Below are positions 15,578 to 30,431 of a DNA stretch of 64,000 bases, piece by piece. The first letter of the stretch is position 1. Each line of letters starts with the position of its first letter. Both the position numbers and the translations under genes were made by a program. The notes below the pieces were generated by a model. It saw nothing but the letters and a program-made list of their open reading frames with translations, was not told where the DNA came from and searched no databases. This DNA comes from Gaiellasilicea sp963789355 (lineage in GTDB: Bacteria > Actinomycetota > Thermoleophilia > Gaiellales > Gaiellaceae): assembly GCA_963789355.1 (NCBI GenBank), contig CAWBKK010000005.1, forward strand, positions 248,001-312,000, written 5' to 3'.

Positions 15578-16605
15578 CCCAAGGGCACGAGCCGTGAGGC
15601 GGTCGCCTTGAAGGAGGCCACGACCGGCTCCCCCTCCCGGAGCTCCAGCCGCGCCGCCGAGCCCGCCGTGATCTCGGCGGTGAGCGGCCCGACGCGGACG
15701 CGAACCCGGTTGCCGAGCGCGACGAGCGAGCGCACCTCGCCGCGCACGTGGTTGACGGCCGAGTCGACCGGCTCCGTGCGGGCGAGCGCGACCTCCCAGG
15801 GATAGACGGCGAGCCCGACGCGGCCCTCTCCGCCGTCGACCGAGAACATCGAGCCACCGGTGTCGAGCACGACCTCGGTCAGGCCCTCGGCCCCCGGCCG
15901 CGCCGTTCCGTGCAGGAGGTTCGCGCCGGTGAAGCTCGCGACGAACGCGTCCGCCGGGGCCGCGAGCAGCTCCGCCGCGGGCCCGAGCTGGAGGATCCGC
16001 CCGTCGACGATCACGCCGACGCGGTCAGCGAGCGCCGCCGCGTCCTCGAAGTCGTGCGTGACGAGCAGGGTCGGCAAGCGCAGCTCGGCCAACAACTCGG
16101 CCAGCTCGCCGCGAACGACGCCGCGGGTGTGCGCGTCCAGAGCCGAGAGCGGCTCGTCGAGCAGGAGCACGGCCGGGTCGCGAGCAAGGGCCCGCGCCAG
16201 CGCGACTCGCTGCCGCTCGCCGCCGGAAAGGTCGCCCGGCCGAGCTCCGGCGAGGTGGGAGATTCGAAACCGCTCCAGGAGCTCGCCCACCCGCTCGCGG
16301 CCGCCGAACGCGACGTTGCGGCGCACGTCGAGATGCGGGAAGAGCGCGTACTCCTGGAAGACGAGACCGACCGAGCGGCGCTCCGGCGGCAGGTCGACGC
16401 CCGCCTGCGTGTCGAGCCAGGTCTCGGTGCCGAGCGCGATCCGCCCTCGTTCCGGCCGCAGCAACCCGGCGATCGCTCGCAGCACGCTCGACTTCCCCGC
16501 TCCCGACGGCCCGACGAGCGCGAGCGTCTCGCGCCCGAGAGCCGCGACTACCGAGAGCCGAAAGGAGCGAAGAGGGTGGTCGAGGGTGAGCTCGAGCGTG
16601 TCCAT
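15574..16605 (-). CDS. modC: Molybdate ABC transporter ATP-binding protein
   Basis: 343 residues: Walker A GPSGAGKSS, Q-loop FQEYALFPH, signature LSGGERQRV, Walker B VLLLDEPLSALD and switch VTHDFEDA, followed by a C-terminal TOBE/Mop-like domain (VRGEVRSLVALGNRVRVRVG; residues ~275-340) that binds oxyanions. Powers uptake of molybdate or tungstate with ModB and ModA. The ATG at 16605 lies inside the end of modB (58-bp overlap). Last gene of the mod operon. Confidence 0.92.
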   Translation of the reverse strand: MDTLELTLDHPLRSFRLSVVAALGRETLALVGPSGAGKSSVLRAIAGLLRPERGRIALGTETWLDTQAGVDLPPERRSVGLVFQEYALFPHLDVRRNVAFGGRERVGELLERFRISHLAGARPGDLSGGERQRVALARALARDPAVLLLDEPLSALDAHTRGVVRGELAELLAELRLPTLLVTHDFEDAAALADRVGVIVDGRILQLGPAAELLAAPADAFVASFTGANLLHGTARPGAEGLTEVVLDTGGSMFSVDGGEGRVGLAVYPWEVALARTEPVDSAVNHVRGEVRSLVALGNRVRVRVGPLTAEITAGSAARLELREGEPVVASFKATASRLVPLG

Positions 16606-17372
16606 GTGGGCACGACCTTGACGGCGAGGAGGAGGAAGGCACTGACGACGACCAGCTCTGCGCCGATCGAGAGCGCGACGTCGAAGTCGACGTCGAACTG
16701 CTCGTAGACGGCGAGCGAGAGCGTCTGCGTGACGCCCTGAAGCGACCCGGCGAACATGATCGTGGCGCCGAACTCCCCGATCCCGCGCGCGAACGAGAGC
16801 GCCCACCCGGCGCCGAGCCCGCCGGCCGCGAGCGGCAGGGCGACGCGGACGAAGGTGCGAGCCGGCCCCGCGCCAAGCGTGCGGGCCGCTCCGGTCAGCG
16901 ACGGGTCGACGGCCTCGAACGCGGAGATCGCCGCGCGGAGGTAGAACGGGCTCGCGACGAACATCACGGCGAGGACGACCGCGACCTGGGTGAAGGCGAT
17001 CTCGAGCCCGAGGAAGCTCACCGCCCCGCCGAGGAGGCCGAAACGCCCGAAGGCGGCCAGGAGGCCGATCCCGGCGACCGCGGGCGGCAGCACCAGCGGC
17101 AGCTCGATCGCGGTGACGAGCAGCGGCTTCCCCCGGAACGAACGCGAGGCGATCAGATACGCCGCGGGCGTCCCGATCAACAGGATCAGCGCGTTCGCGA
17201 TCAGCGTCGTCTTCAGCGTCACGAGGAGCGCGTCGACCGCGGCCGGGTCGTTCATCCCGTCCAGCAGCCGCCCAGGTGGGATCTCGACGAAGATCGCGAT
17301 CACCGGGAGGGTGAGAAACGAGAGCGCCAGTGCTGTCGCGAGCGCGAGCACCACCGCGAAGGGGCTTCTCAC
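16548..17372 (-). CDS. modB: Molybdate ABC transporter permease
   Basis: 274 residues with five to six membrane helices and the permease EAA loop FEAVDPSLTGAARTLGAGPARTFVRVALPLA, typical of ModB/CysT permeases. It forms the channel for molybdate. Its start overlaps the modA stop by 4 bp, and its last 58 bp overlap modC; the final 17 residues (TRSSSPSTTLFAPFGSR) are read from modC-coding DNA in another frame, which is unusual but has no sign of a sequence error. Confidence 0.92.
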   Translation of the reverse strand: MRSPFAVVLALATALALSFLTLPVIAIFVEIPPGRLLDGMNDPAAVDALLVTLKTTLIANALILLIGTPAAYLIASRSFRGKPLLVTAIELPLVLPPAVAGIGLLAAFGRFGLLGGAVSFLGLEIAFTQVAVVLAVMFVASPFYLRAAISAFEAVDPSLTGAARTLGAGPARTFVRVALPLAAGGLGAGWALSFARGIGEFGATIMFAGSLQGVTQTLSLAVYEQFDVDFDVALSIGAELVVVSAFLLLAVKVVPTWTRSSSPSTTLFAPFGSR

Positions 17373-18103
17373 GGGAGCCCGAACCCCGCCTTCCGCAGCT
17401 CGCGCCGGCCGTCGCTGCTGAGCAGGTCGGCGACGAGCTCGAGCGCGGCCTCCCGGTTCTTCGACCCCTTCACGACCGCTACCTCGTAGCTGACGGTCGG
17501 CTGCGCGCGCCGCGGCAGCGGGATCGCGAGCAGCCGCGAGGAGGCCGCGCGCGCATCGGTCGCGTAGACGAAGCCCGCGTCGGCCTCGCCGAGCGCGAGC
17601 TTGCCGACGATGCCCTTCACATCCGGCTCCTGGCTGACGGCCTTGCGGAGCACGCGCAAGAGGCCGAGCCGCTTCAGCACCTCGCGCGTGTACAGGCCGA
17701 TCGGCACCTTCTGGCCGGCCACGACGAGCTTCAGCTTCGGCCGCTTCGCCAGGTCGGAGACGGAGCGGATCTTCGCCGGGTTCGAGCGCGGGACAGCGAG
17801 CACGAGCGAGTTCGTCGCGAACGTGCGCGGCTTCTCGACGAAGCCGTCGCGGAACAGGCCCTGCGTGTAGAGCGGGCTCGCGGAGGCGAAGACGTCGGCC
17901 GGCGCGCCGCGGCTGATCTGGAGCGCGAGCTGGTTCGAGCCTGCGAACTGGAAGCGGGACGACGGCGAGACCTTGGGGAAGACAGCGGTGAGGGAGGCTG
18001 CGGCATAGACGGTCGCCGGGCCTTCGGCGCGGGTCGAGGTGAACCCGCTGACGAGGGCGACCGCGGCCACGAGCACGGTGCCGAGAAGCAGGCTCGCTCT
18101 CAC
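17369..18103 (-). CDS. modA: Molybdate-binding periplasmic (extracellular) protein
   Basis: 244 residues with a Sec signal peptide (RASLLLGTVLVAAVALVSG, cleavage likely before AEGP) and the family start VYAAASLTAVFPKV, then FAGSNQLALQI and ASAS, the residues around the oxyanion pocket. No lipobox cysteine is visible, which is unusual for a single-membrane bacterium; retention might depend on the uncleaved signal. It delivers molybdate or tungstate to ModBC. Stop and start overlap with modB and with the upstream regulator. Confidence 0.9.
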   Translation of the reverse strand: MRASLLLGTVLVAAVALVSGFTSTRAEGPATVYAAASLTAVFPKVSPSSRFQFAGSNQLALQISRGAPADVFASASPLYTQGLFRDGFVEKPRTFATNSLVLAVPRSNPAKIRSVSDLAKRPKLKLVVAGQKVPIGLYTREVLKRLGLLRVLRKAVSQEPDVKGIVGKLALGEADAGFVYATDARAASSRLLAIPLPRRAQPTVSYEVAVVKGSKNREAALELVADLLSSDGRRELRKAGFGLP

Positions 18104-18477
18104 CGTTCCACCATCACCGAGGTCGACTTGACGACGCCGGCGGCGCTCATCCCCGCTTTCAACCCGAGCTCGTCCACCGACTCGCGGGTGACGATCGCGA
18201 CGACGCGCGACGGCTCGGTGACGTCGATCTCGACCCGGGCGAGCAGGCCGTCGAGCTCGACCGAGCGGACGACCCCGCGGAAGCGGTTGCGGGCGGAGAG
18301 CGTCTCGTCGCCGTGGGGCGCGCGCAGGCGCTCGACCTCGTCGGCCGAGACGACGCGCCGGTTGGCGGCGTCGCGCCCGACGGCGATCTTGCCGTCGCGG
18401 TCCCAGCGGCGGAGGGTGTCGACGCTGATCCCGAGCGCTCGGGCAGCCTCGGCCGCGGACAGATGTTGCCTAGGCAT
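18100..18477 (-). CDS. Helix-turn-helix plus TOBE molybdenum-responsive regulator
   Basis: 125 residues: an N-terminal MerR/excisionase-like helix-turn-helix (LSAAEAARALGISVDTLRRWDRDGKI, residues ~5-55) joined to a single C-terminal TOBE domain (ARNRFRGVVRSVELDGLLARVEIDV...) of the kind that binds molybdate. It is the first gene of the mod operon, overlapping modA by 4 bp, so it probably senses molybdate and controls the operon, as ModE does in other bacteria with a different DNA-binding domain. The ATG at 18477 sits in a pair of palindromic decamers, suggesting autoregulation. Confidence 0.85.
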   Translation of the reverse strand: MPRQHLSAAEAARALGISVDTLRRWDRDGKIAVGRDAANRRVVSADEVERLRAPHGDETLSARNRFRGVVRSVELDGLLARVEIDVTEPSRVVAIVTRESVDELGLKAGMSAAGVVKSTSVMVER

Positions 18478-18487
18478 TGCCTGGGCA
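18467..18487. promoter_or_regulatory. Paired palindromic decamers over the regulator start, candidate mod operator
   Basis: TGCCTAGGCA at 18467-18476 (a perfect palindrome) is followed after one base by TGCCTGGGCA at 18478-18487. The 11-bp spacing puts them on one face of the helix. They cover the start of the mod regulator and lie 16 bp before the divergent acetyltransferase gene. A pair of half-turn-spaced palindromes at a regulator's own start is typical of autoregulation; binding is inferred. Confidence 0.45.
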
Positions 18488-18502
18488 TCATAGGATGAGC
18501 GC

Positions 18503-19330
18503 GTGAACGTTGTCCAGCTCACCGATGCAGAGACGTTCCTCGAGCGAGCCGCGCCGCTGCTGCTCGCCGACGAAGCGCGGCACAACCTGATTCTGGGCCT
18601 CGCCGGGACGCTCCGCGACCAGCCGGGTCGCTATCCCTCCTACGAGCTCTGGATCGTCGAGGAACGCGGGCTCGTCCGCACCGCGGCGCTTCGGACGCTG
18701 CCCTATCGGCTCGTGCTCGCCGGCGACGCGGTGCAGCCGCTCGCGACGGCCCTGAGTGACCTGCCCGGAGTCGTCGCCTCCGCCCCCGAGGCGGAAGCGT
18801 TCGCAGCGGCGTGGTCGGCCAGGACCGGCGCGACCGTCACCCGCGGCGTCGCTCAGGGCGTCTACGCGCTCGAGCGCGTGATCCCGCCGGCCCATCCGGC
18901 AGGTGCGGCTCGACCGGCGGACGAGAGCGACCGAGAGCTCCTGCTCGATTGGCTCCACGCCTTCTCGGTCGAGGCGCTCGACGAGGAAGCCGACGAGCCG
19001 TCGCTGCAGCGGATGATCGACATCCGGGTGACGGCCGACGCCGACCATGGCTTCACTCTCTGGGAGGACGAGGGCCGGCCGGTCTCGCTGACGGGGTTCG
19101 GGAGCCCGACCCCGAGCGGGATCCGCATCGGCCCCGTCTACACGCCGCCCGAGCGGCGCGGCCGGGGTTACGCGAGCGCGCTCGTCGCGGAGGTGTCGCA
19201 GTCGCAGCTCGACGCCGGCCGGCGCTTCTGCTTCCTCTACACGGACCTGGCCAACCCGACCTCGAACAAGATCTACGTCGACATCGGCTACGAACGCGTC
19301 TGCGACTCGCTCCAGCTCGACTTCGGCTAG
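18503..19330 (+). CDS. GNAT family N-acetyltransferase
   Basis: 275 residues. The C-terminal half has the GNAT acetyl-CoA site: IGPVYTPPERRGRGYASAL, with the R/Q-x-x-G-x-G/A loop RRGRGYA, then FCFLYTDLANPTSNKIYVDIGYERV. The N-terminal ~130 residues look like a degenerate second GNAT fold, as in mycothiol-synthase-like tandem acetyltransferases. The substrate is unknown. A GTG start at 18503 is divergent from the mod regulator; the 3' end overlaps the converging carboxylase beta-chain gene by 4 bp. Confidence 0.85.
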   Translation: MNVVQLTDAETFLERAAPLLLADEARHNLILGLAGTLRDQPGRYPSYELWIVEERGLVRTAALRTLPYRLVLAGDAVQPLATALSDLPGVVASAPEAEAFAAAWSARTGATVTRGVAQGVYALERVIPPAHPAGAARPADESDRELLLDWLHAFSVEALDEEADEPSLQRMIDIRVTADADHGFTLWEDEGRPVSLTGFGSPTPSGIRIGPVYTPPERRGRGYASALVAEVSQSQLDAGRRFCFLYTDLANPTSNKIYVDIGYERVCDSLQLDFG

Positions 19331-20892
19331 AGCGGGATGTTTCCGTGCTTTCGCTTCGGGCGCGGCTCGCGCTTCGTCTTCGCGACTTCGAGGGCAGAGA
19401 TCAGGATCGGGCGCGTTCGGCGCGGCTCGATCACCTCGTCGACGTAGCCGCGCTCGGCCGCGTGGTAGGGATTCGCGAAGCGCTCCTTGTAGTCGGCGAT
19501 CAGCTCGGCGCGACGTGCGTCGGGATCGTCCGCCTCCTCGAGCTCCGTGCGGAAGACGATGTTGACGGCGCCCTCGGGGCCCATCACGGCGACCTCGGCG
19601 GTGGGCCAGGCGACGTTGAAGTCGGCGCGGATGTGCTTCGAGCTCATGACGTCGTACGCGCCGCCGTAGGCCTTGCGCGTGATCACCGTGAGCTTGGGCA
19701 CCGTCGCCTCGGCGAACGCGTAGAGCAGCTTGGCGCCGTGGCGGATGATCCCGCCCCACTCCTGCTCCGTCCCGGGCAGGAAGCCGGGGACGTCGACGAA
19801 AGTCACGAGCGGGACGTTGAAAGCGTCGCACGTGCGGACGAAGCGAGCCGCCTTCACCGATGCGTCGATGTCGAGCACCCCCGCGAGCGCCGCCGGCTGG
19901 TTGCCGACGACGCCGATCGGATAGCCGCCGAGCCGGGCGAACCCACAGACGATGTTGGCGGCGAAACGCGGCTGGACCTCCATGAACTCGCCGTCGTCGA
20001 CGACTTTCGCGATCACCTGCTTCATGTCGTACGGCTTCGTCGCCTCGTCCGGGATGAACGTGTCCAGCTCGGGCGCCTCGCGGTCGACGGGATCGCTCGG
20101 CGGCGTGTGGGTCGGCCGCTCGAGGTTGTTCTGGGGGAGGAACGAGAGCAGGTAGCGGGCGTCCTCCAGCACCGCCTCCTCGTCCGGCGCCGTGAAGTGC
20201 GCGACGCCCGACTTGGCAGCGTGCGTCTCCGCACCGCCGAGCTCCTCGAAGGAGACCTCCTCGCCGGTGACCGTCTTCACGACATCGGGGCCGGTGATGA
20301 ACATGTACGAGCTCGACTCCGCCATCAGCACGAAGTCGGTGATCGCGGGCGAGTAGACGGCGCCGCCGGCGGTCGGACCGAGCACGAGGGAGATCTGCGG
20401 GATCACGCCCGAGGCCTGGACGTTGCGCCAGAAGATCTCGGCGTAGCCCGCGAGCGAGACGACTCCCTCCTGGATCCGCGCCCCGCCCGAGTCGTTGATC
20501 CCGATCACCGGGCACCCGTACTTCAGGGCCATGTCCATCACCTTGCAGATCTTCTCGGCGAAGACCTCGGAGAGCGAGCCGCCGAAGACGGTGAAGTCCT
20601 GGGAGAAGACGAAGACCTTGCGGCCGAAGATCTCGCCGTAGCCCGTGACGACCGCGTCTCCGTAGGGCCGGTTCGCCATCGAGTCGAAGTCGGGATTGCG
20701 GTGGCGGACGTACCGGTCGAGCTCGACGAACGAGCCCGGGTCGAGCAGCTTCTCGACCCGCTCGCGCGCCAGCAGCTTCCCCCGCTCCCGCTGCCGCGCG
20801 ACCGCCTTCTCGTTCCCGGCGTGCGCGGCCTGGTCGGAGAGGTCCTGGAGCCAGGCGAGCTTGGCGGCGGTGGTGTCGTGCGTCTCGGCCAT
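19327..20892 (-). CDS. Acyl-CoA carboxylase carboxyltransferase (beta) chain, PccB/AccD-like
   Basis: 521 residues, the normal length for actinobacterial PccB/AccD5 proteins. Two crotonase-like halves are present; the first has GYGEIFGRKVFVFSQDFTVFGGSLSE and GINDSGGARIQEGV, the second FVDVPGFLPGTEQEWGGIIRHGAKLLYA and KAYGGAYDVMSSKH. It moves the carboxyl group from carboxybiotin to propionyl- or acetyl-CoA, working with the alpha chain at 7235-9001. The C-terminus KRKHGNIPL is the usual ending of this family, supporting an intact gene. Confidence 0.94.
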   Translation of the reverse strand: MAETHDTTAAKLAWLQDLSDQAAHAGNEKAVARQRERGKLLARERVEKLLDPGSFVELDRYVRHRNPDFDSMANRPYGDAVVTGYGEIFGRKVFVFSQDFTVFGGSLSEVFAEKICKVMDMALKYGCPVIGINDSGGARIQEGVVSLAGYAEIFWRNVQASGVIPQISLVLGPTAGGAVYSPAITDFVLMAESSSYMFITGPDVVKTVTGEEVSFEELGGAETHAAKSGVAHFTAPDEEAVLEDARYLLSFLPQNNLERPTHTPPSDPVDREAPELDTFIPDEATKPYDMKQVIAKVVDDGEFMEVQPRFAANIVCGFARLGGYPIGVVGNQPAALAGVLDIDASVKAARFVRTCDAFNVPLVTFVDVPGFLPGTEQEWGGIIRHGAKLLYAFAEATVPKLTVITRKAYGGAYDVMSSKHIRADFNVAWPTAEVAVMGPEGAVNIVFRTELEEADDPDARRAELIADYKERFANPYHAAERGYVDEVIEPRRTRPILISALEVAKTKREPRPKRKHGNIPL

Positions 20893-20932
20893 CGCGGGAG
20901 CCTAACGCGCGGGTGCGCGGTAGATTCGCGGG

Positions 20933-21900
20933 ATGGAGCCGCCACTCGACCGCTCGACGACCTGGCCTTACGTCGACGGGGAGATCGGGCCGTTCCACTA
21001 CGCGCGGAACGCGCATCCGGTCGGCGTCGAGGTGGAACGGGTGCTCGGGGAGCTGGACGGCGGCGAGGCGCTGCTCTTCTCGTCGGGGATGGGCGCGACG
21101 ACGGCTGTCGTGCTCGCGCTGCTCGAGCCCCGGCAAGACGGTCGCGCTCGCGCAGGACGCGTACTACGGGACGGGCGTCCTCTTCACGGAGCTCGAGCGC
21201 TGGGGCCTCGAGCACGTCCTCTTCGACCAGACCGGCCCGCCACCGCCCGGCGCCGACCTCGTCTGGATCGAGGCGCCGTCGAATCCGCTCCTGACGATGC
21301 CGGACTTCGAGGCCGCGGCCGCGCACCCGGGCCTCGTCGTCTGCGACGCGACCGCCGCGACGCCGGTGCACCTGCGCCCGCTCGAGCACGGCTGCGACCT
21401 CGTCGTCCACTCGGCGACGAAGTACCTCGGCGGGCATCACGACGTGCTGCTCGGCGCGGTCGTTGCGAAGCGCGCCGAGCAGGCGGCGCGGCTGCACGAG
21501 TTCCGCACCCGCTCCGGGATCGTCGCGGCGCCCGATCCCGCCTGGCTGCTGCTCCGCGGCCTGCAGACGCTGGATGTGCGCGTCCGCCGCCAGAGCGGGA
21601 CGGCCGCGGAGCTCGCCGGCCGCCTCGAGAGCCATCCGCGGGTGCAGAACGTGCGCTATCCCGGCTTCGGCGCCCTCCTCTCGTTCGACGTCGCGGACGG
21701 CGCCGCCGCGCGTCGGGTCGAGACCGCGACGAGCGCTGATCGTCAACGCCACGAGCCTCGGCGGCGTCACCTCGACGATGGAGTCGCGCCACCGCTGGGA
21801 AGGCGAGCGCGTCCCCGAAGGACTGCTCCGGCTCTCGGTCGGGCTCGAGCCGATGGAGGCGCTCTGGGCAGACCTCGAGCAGGCGCTCGCGCAGGGGTAA
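20933..21900 (+). pseudogene. Cystathionine gamma-synthase/lyase-type PLP enzyme, two apparent frameshifts
   Basis: A transsulfuration-family PLP enzyme spread over three frames. Part one: PLDRSTTWPYVDGEIGPFHYAR and LLFSSGMGATTAVVLALLEP; part two: ALAQDAYYGTG, WIEAPSNPLL and the PLP-lysine motif VVHSATKYLGGHHD; part three: LIVNATSLGGVTSTMESRHR and LRLSVGLEP. The breaks are at about 21133 (CCCC where CCC is expected) and about 21734 (an extra A before GCGCTG). The total is 3x322+2 nt, so two single-base gains explain it and about 321 residues remain, somewhat short for the family. It may be intact in the living cell. Confidence 0.75.
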
Positions 21901-22107
21901 TCACGGAGGCGATTTCTGCCGAAAGGTCGTTCATCATCGCCCCCGAATGGGCATGAGACGCGCCGAGGAGCCAGAGGAGCTCCCCGTTGTACCCCCGCTG
22001 CTCGACAAAGGAGTCACCCGTGCCCCCAGTGCCGACCCGAGGTGCGCGCACGAAGCTCACCCGGAAGACCGTAGCCCGCTGCAGGCGCCGCGAACGGCGC
22101 CGACGGC

Positions 22108-29022
<6,915 letters not shown>

Positions 29023-29038
<16 letters not shown>

Positions 29039-29868
29039 GAAGAGGCGAGGAGCTCGAGCTCGAGCAGATCGAGATCGAGCTCCTGCTCGAGGGGATCCAC
29101 CGCCGCTACGGCTTCGACTTCCGCCAGTACGCGCCGGCGTCGCTGCGGCGGCGCGTGCGCCGGCGGATGGACGGCGAGAAGGTCGAGACGATCTCGGCGC
29201 TGCAGGACCTGCTCCTGCACGATCCGGCCGTGATGGAGCGGCTGCTGCTCGACCTCTCCGTGAACGTGACTGCGATGTTCCGCGACCCGACCTTCTTCCT
29301 CGCCTTCCGGAAGCAGGTCGTGCCGATGCTGCGGACCTACCCGTTCGCGCGCCTCTGGGTCGCCGGCTGCTCGACGGGCGAGGAGGTCTATTCGGTCGCG
29401 ATCGTGCTCGCGGAGGAAGGGCTCTCCGACCGCGTCCGGATCTACGCGACCGACATCAACGAGGCCGTGATCGAGCGGGCGCGGCTCGGCGTCTTCCCGC
29501 TCGAGAAGATGCAGGAGTACACGCAGAACTACATCCGTGCGGGCGGCACGCGCTCGTTCTCCGAGTACTACGTCGCCCGCTACGACGGGGCCCTATTCGC
29601 CCGCGAGCTCGTCGACGGCGTCGTCTTCGCCCAGCACAACCTCGTCTCCGACGCGACCTTCAACGAGTTCAACGTGATCATGTGCCGGAACGTGATGATC
29701 TACTTCGCGCCGCCGCTGCAGGAGCGCGTGCACCGCCTCTTCTACGACAGCCTGGCGATGTTCGGCGTCCTGGCGCTTGGGCAGAAGGAGACCATCCGCT
29801 TCTCGCCGCACGAGGGCTCGTTCGAGGAGCTCGATGCCGAGGAGCGCCTGTTCAAGAAGAGCTCATGA
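29023..29868 (+). CDS. cheR: CheR-type protein-glutamate O-methyltransferase
   Basis: 281 residues. An N-terminal CheR helical domain (YGFDFRQYAPASLRRRVRRRM) precedes the SAM-binding domain: VAGCSTGEEVYSVAIVLAE, IYATDINEAVIERAR and NVIMCRNVMIYFAPPLQERV, all diagnostic. CheR methylates glutamates on chemoreceptors; here no receptor is encoded nearby, and the obvious partner is the poly-HAMP kinase whose 3' end it overlaps by 16 bp (GTG start at 29023). It overlaps the CheB gene by 4 bp. The methylation target is inference. Confidence 0.93.
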
Positions 29869-30431
29869 GCTACGAAGTGATCGCGATCGGCGCATCCTGG
29901 GGAGGACTGCTGGCAGTGGGTACGTTGCTCGAGGGGATTCCGGCGGAGCTCGACCAGGCGATCGTCGTCGCCCAGCACCGTTCGGCCGAGTCGAGCCGCG
30001 GCGTGCTCGAGTCGCTGCTGCAGCGGCACATCGCGCGGCCCGTCTCGGAGCCGGGCGACAAGGAGCCGATCGAGCGCGGCCGGGTCTACGTGGCGCCCGC
30101 CGACTACCACCTGCTCGTCGAGCAGGGCCACTTCTCGCTCTCGGTCGATGCGCGGGTGCAGTTCGCGCGGCCCTCGATCGACGTCCTCTTCGAGTCGGTC
30201 GCCGAGACCTACCGCGAACGCGCGATCGGGATCGTGCTGACGGGCGCGAACGAGGACGGTGCGAGCGGGCTGGCGGCGATCAAGCGCAACGGCGGCGTCT
30301 CGGTCGTGCAGGATCCGGTGACGGCCGAGCGGCGCTCGATGCCGGACGCGGCACTCGCTCTCTCCACGGCGGACGCGGTGCTGCCGCTCCGGGAGATCGG
30401 GCCCTTCCTGCATGGGCTGTGCTGCCCGTGA
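29865..30431 (+). CDS. cheB: Stand-alone CheB methylesterase domain
   Basis: 188 residues forming only the CheB catalytic domain, without the receiver that normally regulates it. The triad is intact: Ser11 in GASWGG, His38 in VAQHRS and Asp131 in GANEDGASG. It would remove methyl groups added by CheR or deamidate glutamines. Control may come from the receivers of the neighbouring kinases instead of its own. The ATG overlaps the cheR stop (ATGA), and its stop overlaps the next start (GTGA). Confidence 0.92.
   Translation: MSYEVIAIGASWGGLLAVGTLLEGIPAELDQAIVVAQHRSAESSRGVLESLLQRHIARPVSEPGDKEPIERGRVYVAPADYHLLVEQGHFSLSVDARVQFARPSIDVLFESVAETYRERAIGIVLTGANEDGASGLAAIKRNGGVSVVQDPVTAERRSMPDAALALSTADAVLPLREIGPFLHGLCCP

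Noticed and set aside
16548..16605. Frameshift at the end of modB
   Set aside because: The 58-bp overlap with modC is odd, but no alternative frame restores a better ModB end, so no lesion was called.
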